A stretch of 64,000 nt of DNA from Gaiella sp038230035 (GCA_038230035.1 JBBRNX010000001.1:62001-126000), one strand, 5' to 3'. Positions 16,292-24,938 are shown, numbered from the stretch's first letter. The notes: a model not told the origin generated them from the sequence alone. Numbers and translations: made by a program.

Positions 16292-16910
16292 AGGAAGCCC
16301 ACGAAAGTATGGAGAACAGCAGGTCATAGAGGACGAGGAAGAGCAGGTAGCTCCCCGCATGCGTGGCGATGCTCGAGCCGATCCCGCCGACGATCAGCGG
16401 GATGGCGAGCGGCAGAAACACGAGCGGGAGGACGAGATCTCGCGTCCGGCCGGCAGCCGCCATCGCGGAAACAAGCGCCCCGACCGCGCAGATCCCGATG
16501 TCGGCCAGCACAACACCGGCTATCGCCTGTCCCGTGAGTGGCTCGAAGAAGAGCGCGAACGCGGGAAGCGCCACGAGCTGGGCAAGCGCGAGGAACGCGA
16601 GCGTGGCGATCGACTTGCCGAGCCAGATCGCGCTGCGGTCGCACGGAGCGAGTACGAGGCCGTCGAGTGTACGGCCCTCTCGTTCCGGCACCCACGAGCG
16701 TCCGAGCCCTAGCAAGGCGGTGAACACGAGCGCGACCCACAGGAGCCCGTACGCCGCGTCCCGGCCGGAGCCGTGTGGCAGCGCGAAATGGAAGACGACG
16801 AGCGTCGCGATCACGAAGACGGCCATCGCCGGCACAACCTCGCGCGCGCGAAGCTCGAGCCGGAGGTCCTTGCGCACGAGCGCGGCGACGTCCAACGCGT
16901 AGCCGCTCAC
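16269..16910 (-). CDS. ccmB: Heme exporter subunit CcmB
   Basis: 213-residue integral membrane component of the Ccm ABC complex. Family features: N-terminal VRKDLRLELRAREVVPAMAVF, then GLLWVALVFTALLGLGRSWVPEREGRTLDGLVLAPCDRSAIWLGK (about 54-98) and a C-terminal LPLAIPLIV segment. It has six hydrophobic stretches. It overlaps ccmA by 4 nt upstream and ccmC downstream. Confidence 0.93.
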   Translation of the reverse strand: MSGYALDVAALVRKDLRLELRAREVVPAMAVFVIATLVVFHFALPHGSGRDAAYGLLWVALVFTALLGLGRSWVPEREGRTLDGLVLAPCDRSAIWLGKSIATLAFLALAQLVALPAFALFFEPLTGQAIAGVVLADIGICAVGALVSAMAAAGRTRDLVLPLVFLPLAIPLIVGGIGSSIATHAGSYLLFLVLYDLLFSILSWASFEYVITE

Positions 16911-17491
16911 GTCAGCGCCAAGCGCGCGGTTGCGAGAGGAGCGACCCGCATGGGATCGTGCGTCGAGACGACAACGGTCGCCGAGCCAACGAGCGCCGTC
17001 AGCTCCCGGTCGAGAAGCTCCGCCCCTGCCTCGTCGAGCGCGGTGAACGGCTCGTCGAGCACGATGAACGAGGGGTCATGCAGCAGCCCGCGGCAGAGAG
17101 CAAGCCGCTGCGTCATACCCCGCGAGTAGGCACTGACAGGCTGATCGCGGGCGTCCCAGAGGCCGAACCGCTCCAGGAGCATCCCGATGCGCTCTCGCCG
17201 TTGCGGGACGCGGTAGAGCCGGCCATAGAGGTCGAGATTCTCGAGCGCCGTCAGATCGCGGTAGACCAACGGATCGTGAGCGACGTACCCGACCTGTGCG
17301 CGCGACGCAGCAACGGCCAGCGAGCCACGCGTCGGGGTCGCGAGCCCGACGAGCATCCTCAGCAGCGTCGTCTTGCCCGAGCCGTTCGCCCCGGTCACGA
17401 GCAGAAAGCCATTCTGTGCGAGCTCGAACGAGGTCTTGCGAAGAGCCCACGCGCGCCCGTATCGCTTCTCGATCTCAGCGGCCTGGATCAC
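16907..17491 (-). CDS. ccmA: Heme exporter ATP-binding protein CcmA
   Basis: 194-residue ATPase of the CcmABCD complex, which releases the holo-CcmE heme chaperone. Walker A GANGSGKTT near residue 34, signature YSRGMTQRLALCRGLL, Walker B FIVLDEP with D-loop TALD, and H-loop STHD. Short compared with most ABC ATPases but normal for CcmA. Starts two bases after the ubiA stop. No ccmE, ccmF, ccmG or ccmH is present in this window. Confidence 0.92.
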   Translation of the reverse strand: MIQAAEIEKRYGRAWALRKTSFELAQNGFLLVTGANGSGKTTLLRMLVGLATPTRGSLAVAASRAQVGYVAHDPLVYRDLTALENLDLYGRLYRVPQRRERIGMLLERFGLWDARDQPVSAYSRGMTQRLALCRGLLHDPSFIVLDEPFTALDEAGAELLDRELTALVGSATVVVSTHDPMRVAPLATARLALT

Positions 17492-17493
17492 CG

Positions 17494-18354
17494 TCAGAGA
17501 CTCTCGAGCAGCACGAAGACGAAGAACACGAGCGCGATCACGCCGTTCACATTGAAGAACGCGGTGTTCAGCCGTCGCAGGTCGCTGGGCCGGACGAGCC
17601 GGTGCTCGTAGACCAGCAGACCTGCGACGGACGCGACGCCGAGCCAGTACCAGACCCCGAGCCCAAGGCCGAGACCGACAGCCCCGAGAAGCGCAACCGC
17701 TCCCGCATGCAGAACGCGCGCGCCGGCGAAAACACCGCGATCACCGAACCGCGTCGCCCACGAATGCAGCCCGGCATGACGGTCGTGCTCGACGTCGAAC
17801 AGCGAATAGAAGAGGTCGAATCCCGCGACCCAGAGCCCCTGGGCAACGCCGAGCGCCCACGCTTCCCACGGCGCGTGCCCCGTCGTCGCGATCCAGGCGC
17901 CCACAGGAGCAAGCCCCGTGCACGCGCCGAGCCACAGATGGCAGAGCCAGGTGAACCGCTTGAGATACGGGTACACGACGAACAGCGCGACCGGGATCGG
18001 CCACAGCCAGCGAACTACCGGGTCGAGGTGGAAGACAGCGACCAGATAGACGACAAGCGCGATCCCGCACAACGTGGCGACCTGGAGGCGGCTCAGGCTT
18101 CCCGCCGGCAGCTCGCGTGTCGCCGTTCGCGGGTTGCCGGCGTCGATCGTCGCATCGATAAGGCGGTTCAGCCCCATCGCCAGCGTACGCGCGCCGACCA
18201 TCGCGACGGTAATCCAGAGCAACAGCCGCGCTGGAGGCACGCCGCCCCAGGCAAGAAACGCACCCGTGTAGGCGAACGGCAGGGCGAACACCGTGTGCTC
18301 GAGTCGCACGAGCCGCGCGAACAGACGAGGCAGTCGGAGAGCGGTCGCAGTCAT
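17494..18354 (-). CDS. UbiA-family polyprenyltransferase (probably MqnP/UbiA, quinone synthesis)
   Basis: 286 residues with about eight to nine membrane segments. The first Asp-rich motif is NRLIDATIDAGNPRTATRELPAG near residue 63, a form typical of UbiA/MqnP (4-hydroxybenzoate or futalosine-route menaquinone prenylation). The second is DLFYSLFDVEHDRHAGLHS near 180. It attaches a prenyl chain to an aromatic acid in the membrane. It overlaps MogA by 4 nt and precedes ccmA by 2 nt. Menaquinone rather than ubiquinone is inferred from the likely actinobacterial host. Confidence 0.85.
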   Translation of the reverse strand: MTATALRLPRLFARLVRLEHTVFALPFAYTGAFLAWGGVPPARLLLWITVAMVGARTLAMGLNRLIDATIDAGNPRTATRELPAGSLSRLQVATLCGIALVVYLVAVFHLDPVVRWLWPIPVALFVVYPYLKRFTWLCHLWLGACTGLAPVGAWIATTGHAPWEAWALGVAQGLWVAGFDLFYSLFDVEHDRHAGLHSWATRFGDRGVFAGARVLHAGAVALLGAVGLGLGLGVWYWLGVASVAGLLVYEHRLVRPSDLRRLNTAFFNVNGVIALVFFVFVLLESL

Positions 18355-18833
18355 GTCTGGCGGTGCGCCGTCTCGCGGTCGCCCGCCGCAAGCTCCACTC
18401 CGTGCGCGAGCGCGGGTGCCAGCACCGCAAACCCGTCACGGCAGCCGCCTGGCGACCCCGGCAGGTTGACCACGAGGGTGGCCCCGCGCAGGCCGGCGAC
18501 ACCGCGAGAGAGAAGCGCGTGCGGCGTCCGTGCGAGCGCATCGGCGCGGATCGCCTCGGCGATCCCGGGTGCCTCCCGGTCGATCGCCGGCCTGGTCGCC
18601 TCGGGCGTCACGTCACGCGGTGCGAACCCCGTACCGCCCGTGGTCAGCACAACCGCGGCGGTCTCCGCAAGCTCCACGATCGCGGCCGTGATCGTCGACG
18701 CGTCGTCCGGCACGATCCTCCGCATCACCTCGAAGCCGAAGCCGGTCAAGAGCTCGGCAAGGGTATCTCCACTCCGATCCTCCCTGGTGCCTTCGTGGAC
18801 GCCGTCCGAAACGGTGAGCACTGCTGCATTCAT
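18351..18833 (-). CDS. Molybdopterin adenylyltransferase-like MogA/MoaB
   Basis: 160 residues of the MoCF_biosynth fold. Contains AAVLTVSDGVHEG, the molybdopterin-binding loop LTTGGTGFAPRDVTPEAT near 65-80, and NLPGSPGGCRDGF. It adenylates molybdopterin before metal insertion by MoeA, which is at 24920-26113. ATG at 18833 overlaps the moaC stop by 4 nt. The longer frame to 19061 lies inside moaC and is rejected. Confidence 0.9.
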   Translation of the reverse strand: MNAAVLTVSDGVHEGTREDRSGDTLAELLTGFGFEVMRRIVPDDASTITAAIVELAETAAVVLTTGGTGFAPRDVTPEATRPAIDREAPGIAEAIRADALARTPHALLSRGVAGLRGATLVVNLPGSPGGCRDGFAVLAPALAHGVELAAGDRETAHRQT

Positions 18834-19279
18834 TCGACCGGCTCCTTCGTCTTCGAGACCAGCCGAACGTCCGAGACGATCATTCCCTTGTCGATCGCCT
18901 TCGCCATGTCGTAGACCGTGAGCGCGGCGATCGTCGCGGCGACGAGAGCCTCCATCTCGACCCCGGTCTGCGCGGTCGTTTCGGCAACCGCCTCGATCTC
19001 GACGGACTCCACGCCGACGTCCAGGCGCACGTCGACCGAAGTCAGCGCGAGCGGATGGCACAGGGGAATCAGCTCGGCCGTCCGTTTCGCCGCCATGATG
19101 CCCGCGAGTTGCGCCGTTGCCAGAGCGTCGCCCTTCGGCAGCGAGCGGAGGCGGGTCGCGGTCGCGCCGGCCATCGATACGGTCGCACGGGCTGTCGCAC
19201 GCCTACGCGAGAGCGGCTTCGCGCCGACGTCGACCATGCGGACACCGCCGGTCTCGTCGACATGGGAGAGCTCGTTCAT
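18830..19279 (-). CDS. moaC: Cyclic pyranopterin monophosphate synthase MoaC
   Basis: 149 residues, normal length. N-terminal LSHVDETGGVRMVDVGAKP, LIPLCHPLALTSVDV near residue 70, the TGVEMEALVAATIAALTVYDMAKAIDKGM block with catalytic Lys, and VRLVSKTKEP at the end. Second step of molybdenum cofactor synthesis. It overlaps the aldehyde dehydrogenase stop by 4 nt, so Moco genes and the dehydrogenase share a message. moaA is not in the window. Confidence 0.95.
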   Translation of the reverse strand: MNELSHVDETGGVRMVDVGAKPLSRRRATARATVSMAGATATRLRSLPKGDALATAQLAGIMAAKRTAELIPLCHPLALTSVDVRLDVGVESVEIEAVAETTAQTGVEMEALVAATIAALTVYDMAKAIDKGMIVSDVRLVSKTKEPVE

Positions 19280-20880
19280 CGGCGGCGGACACTCCTCCGC
19301 GCAACCGTCGCCAGGTCACCGCGGTGACGCCACGCTTCGCCCGCACGGGCTCGTGCGCCGTCGCTGTAGAGCGCGTGCAGCACGCCGCGAAAGCCGTCCG
19401 CCACCCTCTCGTCGTACGGGAACCACCACGGTGGCGACAGGCGCCCGGAGTCGGAGTCGACGAACTTCACGTGCGAGAGATCGTAGAGGCCGTGCTTCGA
19501 GTGGGTCCTGCCGTACCCCGATCCCTTCCTGCCGCCCCACGGCGCCTGGCATGTCCCGTAGGAGTACGCAATGTCGTTCGTCCACACCGACCCTGTTTCC
19601 AGCTGCGCAGCAGCCGCGCGTGCTACGGCGCGGTTCTTCGTCCAGACACTCGCGCCGAGGCCGTACGGCGAGTCGTTCGCCCGCCGGATGCCGTCAGCTT
19701 CGTTCTCTATTCTGACAACCGTGACGACCGGCCCGAAGATCTCCTCCTCGCGCAGACGCGCTCCCTCCGGCTCGCCGGCGAGGACGGTGAGCTCGTGGAA
19801 CCAGCCGGGAAGATCGATGTCCGGGCGCGCGCCGCCTGCAAGGACCTCGGCACCGCAAGCGATCGCGTCGGCCACGAGCTCCTCGACTTTCGCGCGCTGC
19901 TGCTCCGAAATGAGCGGGCCGACGTCTGTCCGAGGATCGTCGCCTGCGCCCAACCGCAACTCCGACGCACGCTGCGCGAGGCCGGTGGCGAACGGCTCAT
20001 AGAGGTCGCCCTCGACGTAGATCCTCTCGACACCCGAGCAGATCTGGCCGCAGTTCGAGAACGAGCCCCAGAGCGCGCCTTCGATCGCCCGCGCCAGATC
20101 AGCGTCCGCGAGAACCAGCATCGGGTCTTTGCCTCCGAGCTCGAGCGTGACAGGGCACAGGCGCCGAGCTGCTTCCTCGGCGATGACCCGCCCGACCTCG
20201 CCCGAGCCTGTGAACACGAGTCGCGCGATACCCGGGTCGCCGACGAGCGACTGACCCGTTGTCTCGCCGGCCCCCTGAAGCACCCGGACGAGCCCGGCCG
20301 GGGCGCCGGCACGGCGGAACAACTCCTCGACCCACGCGCCGCTGTTGGGCGTCAGCTCTGATGGCTTGATAACAGCGGCGTTTCCCGCTGCGACCGCTGA
20401 AGCCGCTTGCGTGAACGGGATCGAGAACGGGAAGTTCCACGGCGAGATGATTCCGACGACACCGATCGGCTCATACTGCAGCGCGGCGCGCTTCTGGAGC
20501 ACGTACGCCTGGCGCAACGGCAGCCGCTCCGGCCGCAACACGCGGCCGAGGTTCCGGGCGAGCCAGACGAGATTGTCCAGCGCAACAAAGATCTCGCTCG
20601 TCACGGCCTCGACGACCGGCTTGCCGGTCTCAGCGACGATCGAAGCGGCGACATCGTCGACACTGGCGAGCAACGCGGCTGCCACAGCGCGAAGAAGCCG
20701 GCTCCGCTCTTCGAGACTTCGCTCGCCCCACGCGCGTTGCGCAGAATGCGCCTCGGCAACTGCGTCCGAGACCGCCTCGGGCTCGGTGACTGGCACGGGC
20801 GAAACCGGCAGCAGCGTCGCGGGATTGACCGGCTCCAGGAGTCGGGAGCCGACAAGCGGACCAGTGGTCATGCGGGCCAT
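19276..20880 (-). CDS. NAD(P)-dependent aldehyde dehydrogenase, putative succinate-semialdehyde dehydrogenase type
   Basis: 534 residues counted from ATG 20880 (a second in-frame ATG is at 20871). Oxyanion Asn region ISPWNFPFSIPF, NAD-binding VFTGSGEVGR, general-base Glu in LELGGKDPML and nucleophile Cys in NCGQICSGVERIYV are all intact. The family is broad and the substrate cannot be fixed. Unusual is a long C-terminal extension after the catalytic domain (about 60 residues with PPWWFPYDERVADGF). First gene of the operon that continues through moaC to hemD. The open frame to 21303 runs into the histidine kinase gene and is not used. Confidence 0.88.
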   Translation of the reverse strand: MARMTTGPLVGSRLLEPVNPATLLPVSPVPVTEPEAVSDAVAEAHSAQRAWGERSLEERSRLLRAVAAALLASVDDVAASIVAETGKPVVEAVTSEIFVALDNLVWLARNLGRVLRPERLPLRQAYVLQKRAALQYEPIGVVGIISPWNFPFSIPFTQAASAVAAGNAAVIKPSELTPNSGAWVEELFRRAGAPAGLVRVLQGAGETTGQSLVGDPGIARLVFTGSGEVGRVIAEEAARRLCPVTLELGGKDPMLVLADADLARAIEGALWGSFSNCGQICSGVERIYVEGDLYEPFATGLAQRASELRLGAGDDPRTDVGPLISEQQRAKVEELVADAIACGAEVLAGGARPDIDLPGWFHELTVLAGEPEGARLREEEIFGPVVTVVRIENEADGIRRANDSPYGLGASVWTKNRAVARAAAAQLETGSVWTNDIAYSYGTCQAPWGGRKGSGYGRTHSKHGLYDLSHVKFVDSDSGRLSPPWWFPYDERVADGFRGVLHALYSDGARARAGEAWRHRGDLATVARRSVRRR

Positions 20881-20912
20881 CGTACTCGCGACCGAATGAC
20901 TCCGAGCCGCCC

Positions 20913-20930
20913 CGTTTCCACGTGAAAACG
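20913..20930. promoter_or_regulatory. 18-bp near-palindrome centred on CACGTG
   Basis: CGTTTCCACGTGAAAACG is symmetric except for one position per arm. It lies in the 59-bp gap upstream of the aldehyde dehydrogenase operon and behind the histidine kinase. It resembles a relaxed parS (TGTTTCACGTGAAACA) but with one extra base in each arm. It may instead be an operator for the downstream operon. Confidence 0.35.
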
Positions 20931-20939
20931 ATGGGTTGG

Positions 20940-22343
20940 TCAGCTGCGCGCAGGTTCTCGCGTCGGCTCGGCCTCGGCGAGCTCGAGCGTGAACACCGTT
21001 CGGCCAAGCCGTGAGCTGACACGGACGCTCCCACCCATGCGCTCGGCGAGCTCCCGCGCGATCGCCAGTCCCAAGCCGCTGCCCGATGCACGGCCTTCCT
21101 CGACCCGGTAGAAGCGCTCGAAGATCCGCCGCAGCTCCCCCTCGGGGATGCCCGGGCCGTCGTCCTCGACCTCGAGTCGCGAGACGCCCTCTCCCGAGCA
21201 CGTGCGAACCACGACCCGCGAGCCGGCCGCGGTATGAAGCAAGCCGTTCCCCACAAGTGCTCGACCAATCTGCAGTATTCGCGCTTCGTCGCCGACTGCC
21301 CAAACGTCGGCTGTATCTAGCTCGAGCTGTTGCTCGCGGCCCTCGGCGAGCCCGCGTAGCTCGTCGACAACGGTCGTCGCAACGTCGGCGAGGCTCACAT
21401 CCTCCCGCTCGACCCGCATGCCTCCGGCATCGATCCGCGATAGATCGAGAAGATCGGTCGTCAGCTTGGTGAGTCGCTGCACCTGTTCGTGCATCGTGGC
21501 CAGAAAGCTTCGCCGCGTCTCCTCGTCGAGCTCCTCGTCTTCCAGTAGCTCGAGGAAGCCGCCGAGAGCAAAGAGCGGCGTCCGCAACTCGTGCGACGCA
21601 TGAGCGACGAACGCGCGACGCGCCGAGTCCAGCTGTGCAAGCTGGATCCGCATCCGGTCGAAGGTTCGCGCCAGCTGACCGAGCTCGTCTTCCCCGTTGT
21701 CGATGACCGGTTCGTCGAAGGCTCCCGCAGCGATGCGCTCCGCAGCACGCTCGAGACGTCTGATGCGACGCGCGTGCGACGCGGCTGCTGCACTGCCGAG
21801 CGTCAGCGCGATCAGGAATGCAGCCAGGGTCGCATAGAGCAACCGGCGCTGGACGAGATGGACCGTCGACAGCTGATCGCCGAGCGACGCGGACAGGAGC
21901 AGAACGCGCGTGGATCCGGCGAGCGGCGAAGCCGCCTCGGCGTACTCACGGCCCGATCGCTCGGCGCGGCCGCGTTTCGGTCGACCGCTCGCCGCCGTTG
22001 CCAGCGCAATCGGGTCTCGTTCGTTGATCCCGACGTCGGCCGAGTCGGCAAGTGAGCTGAGCCCGGCCGGCGGCCCGATCACTTCGAAGATCGAGACGCG
22101 GGCGTCGAACGTGAACGCCGCGGCCTTCGTGAACGTGTCGAGGCTGAGCGGGTCACGCAGATCGCGCGTCGAATACCCGGCCGTGAGTGTTACGGCATTG
22201 CGTTGCAGCTCCGCCAGCTTCGCGTCGACAAGCCGCTTCTCGAGCGAGGGAACGACGATCAGATAGGCGGCGAGCAGTGCGCCGCAGACGACGACCAGCA
22301 CACCAACGGCAAGCCTCGCCCGAATGCCCCCACGGAACGTCAC
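20940..22343 (-). CDS. Two-component sensor histidine kinase
   Basis: 467-residue membrane kinase. TM1 is at about residues 9-31, followed by an extracytoplasmic sensor domain (about 32-167), TM2 at about 168-188 and a HAMP linker (RIRRLERAAERIAAG). The phospho-acceptor is His251 in ASHELRTPL. Catalytic boxes are GNGLLHTA (N box with Leu-Leu-His in place of the usual residues), DDGPGIP and GSGLGLAI. GTG start overlaps the regulator stop by 4 nt. The signal is unknown. It forms one operon with the response regulator. Confidence 0.93.
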   Translation of the reverse strand: MTFRGGIRARLAVGVLVVVCGALLAAYLIVVPSLEKRLVDAKLAELQRNAVTLTAGYSTRDLRDPLSLDTFTKAAAFTFDARVSIFEVIGPPAGLSSLADSADVGINERDPIALATAASGRPKRGRAERSGREYAEAASPLAGSTRVLLLSASLGDQLSTVHLVQRRLLYATLAAFLIALTLGSAAAASHARRIRRLERAAERIAAGAFDEPVIDNGEDELGQLARTFDRMRIQLAQLDSARRAFVAHASHELRTPLFALGGFLELLEDEELDEETRRSFLATMHEQVQRLTKLTTDLLDLSRIDAGGMRVEREDVSLADVATTVVDELRGLAEGREQQLELDTADVWAVGDEARILQIGRALVGNGLLHTAAGSRVVVRTCSGEGVSRLEVEDDGPGIPEGELRRIFERFYRVEEGRASGSGLGLAIARELAERMGGSVRVSSRLGRTVFTLELAEAEPTREPARS

Positions 22344-23038
22344 CTGTCGCGGTAGCGGTAGCCAGCGCCGCGAACCGTGAGGATCAGCTCCGGTTCCGCC
22401 GGTTCTCGCTCGATCTTCTCCCGAAGGTGGCGGACGTGCACGTCGATCGTACGCGGCTCGCGGTAGTCAGCGCCGCCGCGAACCCGTTCGAGCAGTTGGC
22501 GCCTGGAGTAGACGACGCCTGCGTGGGAGGCGAGCAGCGCGAGCAACTCGAACTCGACGTACGTCAAGCCGACGATGCTGCCGCGAACGGCCACCGTGCG
22601 TCGCGGCATATCGATTCGCACCTCGCCGTCGTCGATCACCTCTTCCTGCTGAGACGTCGCCGGCGGCTGCGAGGCACGGCGCAGCAGCGCCTTCACGCGG
22701 CTGCGGAACTCGCGAATCGAGAACGGTTTCGTGATGTAGTCGTCGGCGCCGAGCTCCAGACCCAGCACCGTGTCCAACTCGTCGTCGCGGGCGGTCAGCA
22801 TGATGATCGGCACGGTGCTCTGCGCCCGCAGGCGCCTGCAGACCTCGAGGCCGTCGATGCGGGGAAGCATGAGATCGAGGACGACGAGATCGACCGGCTG
22901 CTGACCGAAGAGGCGCAGCGCCTCCTCGCCATCGCGAGCCTGGACGACGGAATACCCGTCTCGTTGCAACGGGAACGCCAGGAGCGTCTGGATCGATTCC
23001 TCGTCGTCGACGAGAAGGATGGTGTGGGAATCCGGCAT
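22340..23038 (-). CDS. OmpR/PhoB-type response regulator
   Basis: 232 residues. Receiver domain 1-115 with acidic pair DDE at 11-13, phospho-acceptor Asp55 in LVVLDLMLP, Thr in LTARD and Lys in ITKPFS. A C-terminal winged-helix DNA-binding domain follows (VYSRRQLLERVRG, TIDVHVRHLREKIE, GAGYRYRDR). I start at ATG 23038 (MPDSHTILLVDDE). A TTG seven codons upstream is possible. It is divergent from the M28-like gene with about 58 nt between the starts, which may be a target. Confidence 0.95.
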   Translation of the reverse strand: MPDSHTILLVDDEESIQTLLAFPLQRDGYSVVQARDGEEALRLFGQQPVDLVVLDLMLPRIDGLEVCRRLRAQSTVPIIMLTARDDELDTVLGLELGADDYITKPFSIREFRSRVKALLRRASQPPATSQQEEVIDDGEVRIDMPRRTVAVRGSIVGLTYVEFELLALLASHAGVVYSRRQLLERVRGGADYREPRTIDVHVRHLREKIEREPAEPELILTVRGAGYRYRDR

Positions 23039-23096
23039 CCGTGCGTCCTTCGCGCTCAACGCGCGTCTGCCTGCCGGCGCCTACTATAGCCCGGCG

Positions 23097-24938
23097 ATGC
23101 AGGGCGCACGCCTACGAGACCTCCATCGGAGGCCGCGTCGCGGCTCCGTTGCGAGCCCGATCGATACGAGGCTCGTGCGCAAGTCTTCGGTCGTCGTGAT
23201 CGTCGCGGTCGCCGTGCTCGCTCTCACGACGTCACGCGGTGACCCGATCGCGGCGCCTGCCCTCCCGTCATCATTCGACGGGGCGGCCGCGTATTCGCTG
23301 ACCTCGCAACTCGCGCAGCAGTTCCCGAACCGGACGCCCGGCAGTCCGTCGGACACCAACGCCGCAAAGTGGGTCTCGGACACGCTCGCGCAGTACGGGC
23401 TCACCACACTCGACGACACCTGGAGCGAAGCGGTGCCCGGACTCGGGCACGTTCAGCTCCACAATCTCGCAGTGGTCGTGCCCGGCGCGGGAACGGGTGT
23501 GATCGCCGTCGTGGCACACCGCGACAACAGCGGTCTCGGCGCCGGCGCGAATGACAACGCAACAGGAACCGCGGCTCTGATCCAGCTCGCACGCGCCTAT
23601 TCGACGGCAGGAACGACCTCGGCCCGACCAAAACCCCTGCACACCCTCGTTTTCCTCTCCACGGATGCCGGTGCCTACGGCAGTGTCGGAGCGCGCCACT
23701 TCGTCGAGACATCGCGGTATCGCCACGACCTAGTGGCCGCGATCGTCCTCGACGGGCTTGGTGGAAGCCAGACGCCGCGGCTCGACATCTCCGGTGACGG
23801 TGGGCACGTTCCGTCCTCAGCACTCATCCGGACGGCCACCGCCCGCATTGTCGAGCAGACGGGGCGAGCGCCGAGTCTCCCCGGGACTCTGCGCCAACTT
23901 GTCGACCTGGGTCTGCCGTTCGCCTACGGGGACCAGGCCCCGTTCCTCGGCCGCCATGTGTCCGCGGTTCGGATCACGACGGCCGATGACACGGGGCACA
24001 GCGACCTCGTCGACGGGCTTGATCATGTCGTACCCGGGAAGCTCACACGCCTCGGGGCCGCTTCGCAGAACCTGCTTGGATCACTCGACGCCGGGCTCGA
24101 ACTGGCGCAAGGTTCGTCGTCGAAGGTCGTCCTCGGAAATCGGGTCGTGCGCGGCTGGGCCCTCGAGCTGCTGCTCGTAGCGGCGCTCCTGCCGTTCGCG
24201 GTCGGCATCCTCGACCTCGTCGCCGGCTGTCGGCGGCTGAAGATCGCGCTCATGCCAGCATTTCGCTCGCTCCGGCGACGTCTCGGCTACTGCCTGTGGC
24301 TCGGCGTGGTGCTCTGGCTCGGCGGCGCCGTCGGCTTCCTGCCGACCGGAGGCGGACGGCCGATCCCGCCGAGCAACCATGCGGCGCTCGCGTGGCCGAT
24401 CGCCGGGATCGCCATCGGCGTCGCCCTCGCGCTCGTCGGCTGGTTTGTCGCACGACGCCGTCTGTCCCTCGTACGGCCCCCGACAGACGACGAGGCGCTC
24501 GCCGGCTACACCGCGGGCTTCGCAGGACTCGGAGCGGTCGCGGTCGTTACTGCTCTCATCCACCCGCTGGCGCTGGTTTTTATCTTGCCGTCGCTCTACG
24601 TGTGGCTTTGGCTCCCGACCGTTCGCCGCGCCTGGCTCCGTGACTGCCTCTACGGCGCAGGCTTCGTGGGTGCAATCGTCGTTCTGGTCTCGATCGGTGG
24701 TCGGTTTGACCTTGGCGCGCGGACACCGCTGTACCTCGCGGAACTCGTCACGGTCGGCTACCTCCCTTGGGTGACAGCAGGTCTCGGCCTCGCATGGATC
24801 GCCGTGGCAAGCCAGCTCGCAAGCGTGACGTCGGCGCGCTATGCCCCATATGCCGGCGGCGCACGGCATCCGCCTCGTGGAGCGATCCGCGAGACCGTGC
24901 GCCGATCCGTGCGTGCTGCTCAGGCCAGACGCAGGTAG
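23097..24938 (+). CDS. M28-family peptidase-like membrane protein with altered active site
   Basis: 613 residues. TM at about 30-46 is followed by an extracytoplasmic M28 aminopeptidase-like domain (about 60-355) and a C-terminal half with about seven hydrophobic segments. Metal ligands are recognisable: His141/Asp143 (AHRDN), Asp153 (ANDNATG), Asp219 (LDGLGG) and His301 (TGHSD). The position of the conserved Glu-Glu is Thr189-Asp190 (STDAGAYGS), so the catalytic general base is missing. It may bind metal without peptidase activity, or act on something else. A TACTAT -10-like hexamer (23082-23087) precedes the ATG closely. The 3' end overlaps convergent moeA by 19 nt. Confidence 0.75.
   Translation: MQGARLRDLHRRPRRGSVASPIDTRLVRKSSVVVIVAVAVLALTTSRGDPIAAPALPSSFDGAAAYSLTSQLAQQFPNRTPGSPSDTNAAKWVSDTLAQYGLTTLDDTWSEAVPGLGHVQLHNLAVVVPGAGTGVIAVVAHRDNSGLGAGANDNATGTAALIQLARAYSTAGTTSARPKPLHTLVFLSTDAGAYGSVGARHFVETSRYRHDLVAAIVLDGLGGSQTPRLDISGDGGHVPSSALIRTATARIVEQTGRAPSLPGTLRQLVDLGLPFAYGDQAPFLGRHVSAVRITTADDTGHSDLVDGLDHVVPGKLTRLGAASQNLLGSLDAGLELAQGSSSKVVLGNRVVRGWALELLLVAALLPFAVGILDLVAGCRRLKIALMPAFRSLRRRLGYCLWLGVVLWLGGAVGFLPTGGGRPIPPSNHAALAWPIAGIAIGVALALVGWFVARRRLSLVRPPTDDEALAGYTAGFAGLGAVAVVTALIHPLALVFILPSLYVWLWLPTVRRAWLRDCLYGAGFVGAIVVLVSIGGRFDLGARTPLYLAELVTVGYLPWVTAGLGLAWIAVASQLASVTSARYAPYAGGARHPPRGAIRETVRRSVRAAQARRR

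Noticed and set aside
17296..18921. 541-codon plus-strand frame opposite ccmA, ubiA and mogA
   Set aside because: Extremely Arg/Glu/Pro-rich shadow; spans three well-supported minus-strand genes.
24081..24869. 262-codon minus-strand frame opposite the M28-like gene
   Set aside because: No motif, highly charged shadow translation; the plus-strand membrane protein explains the region.
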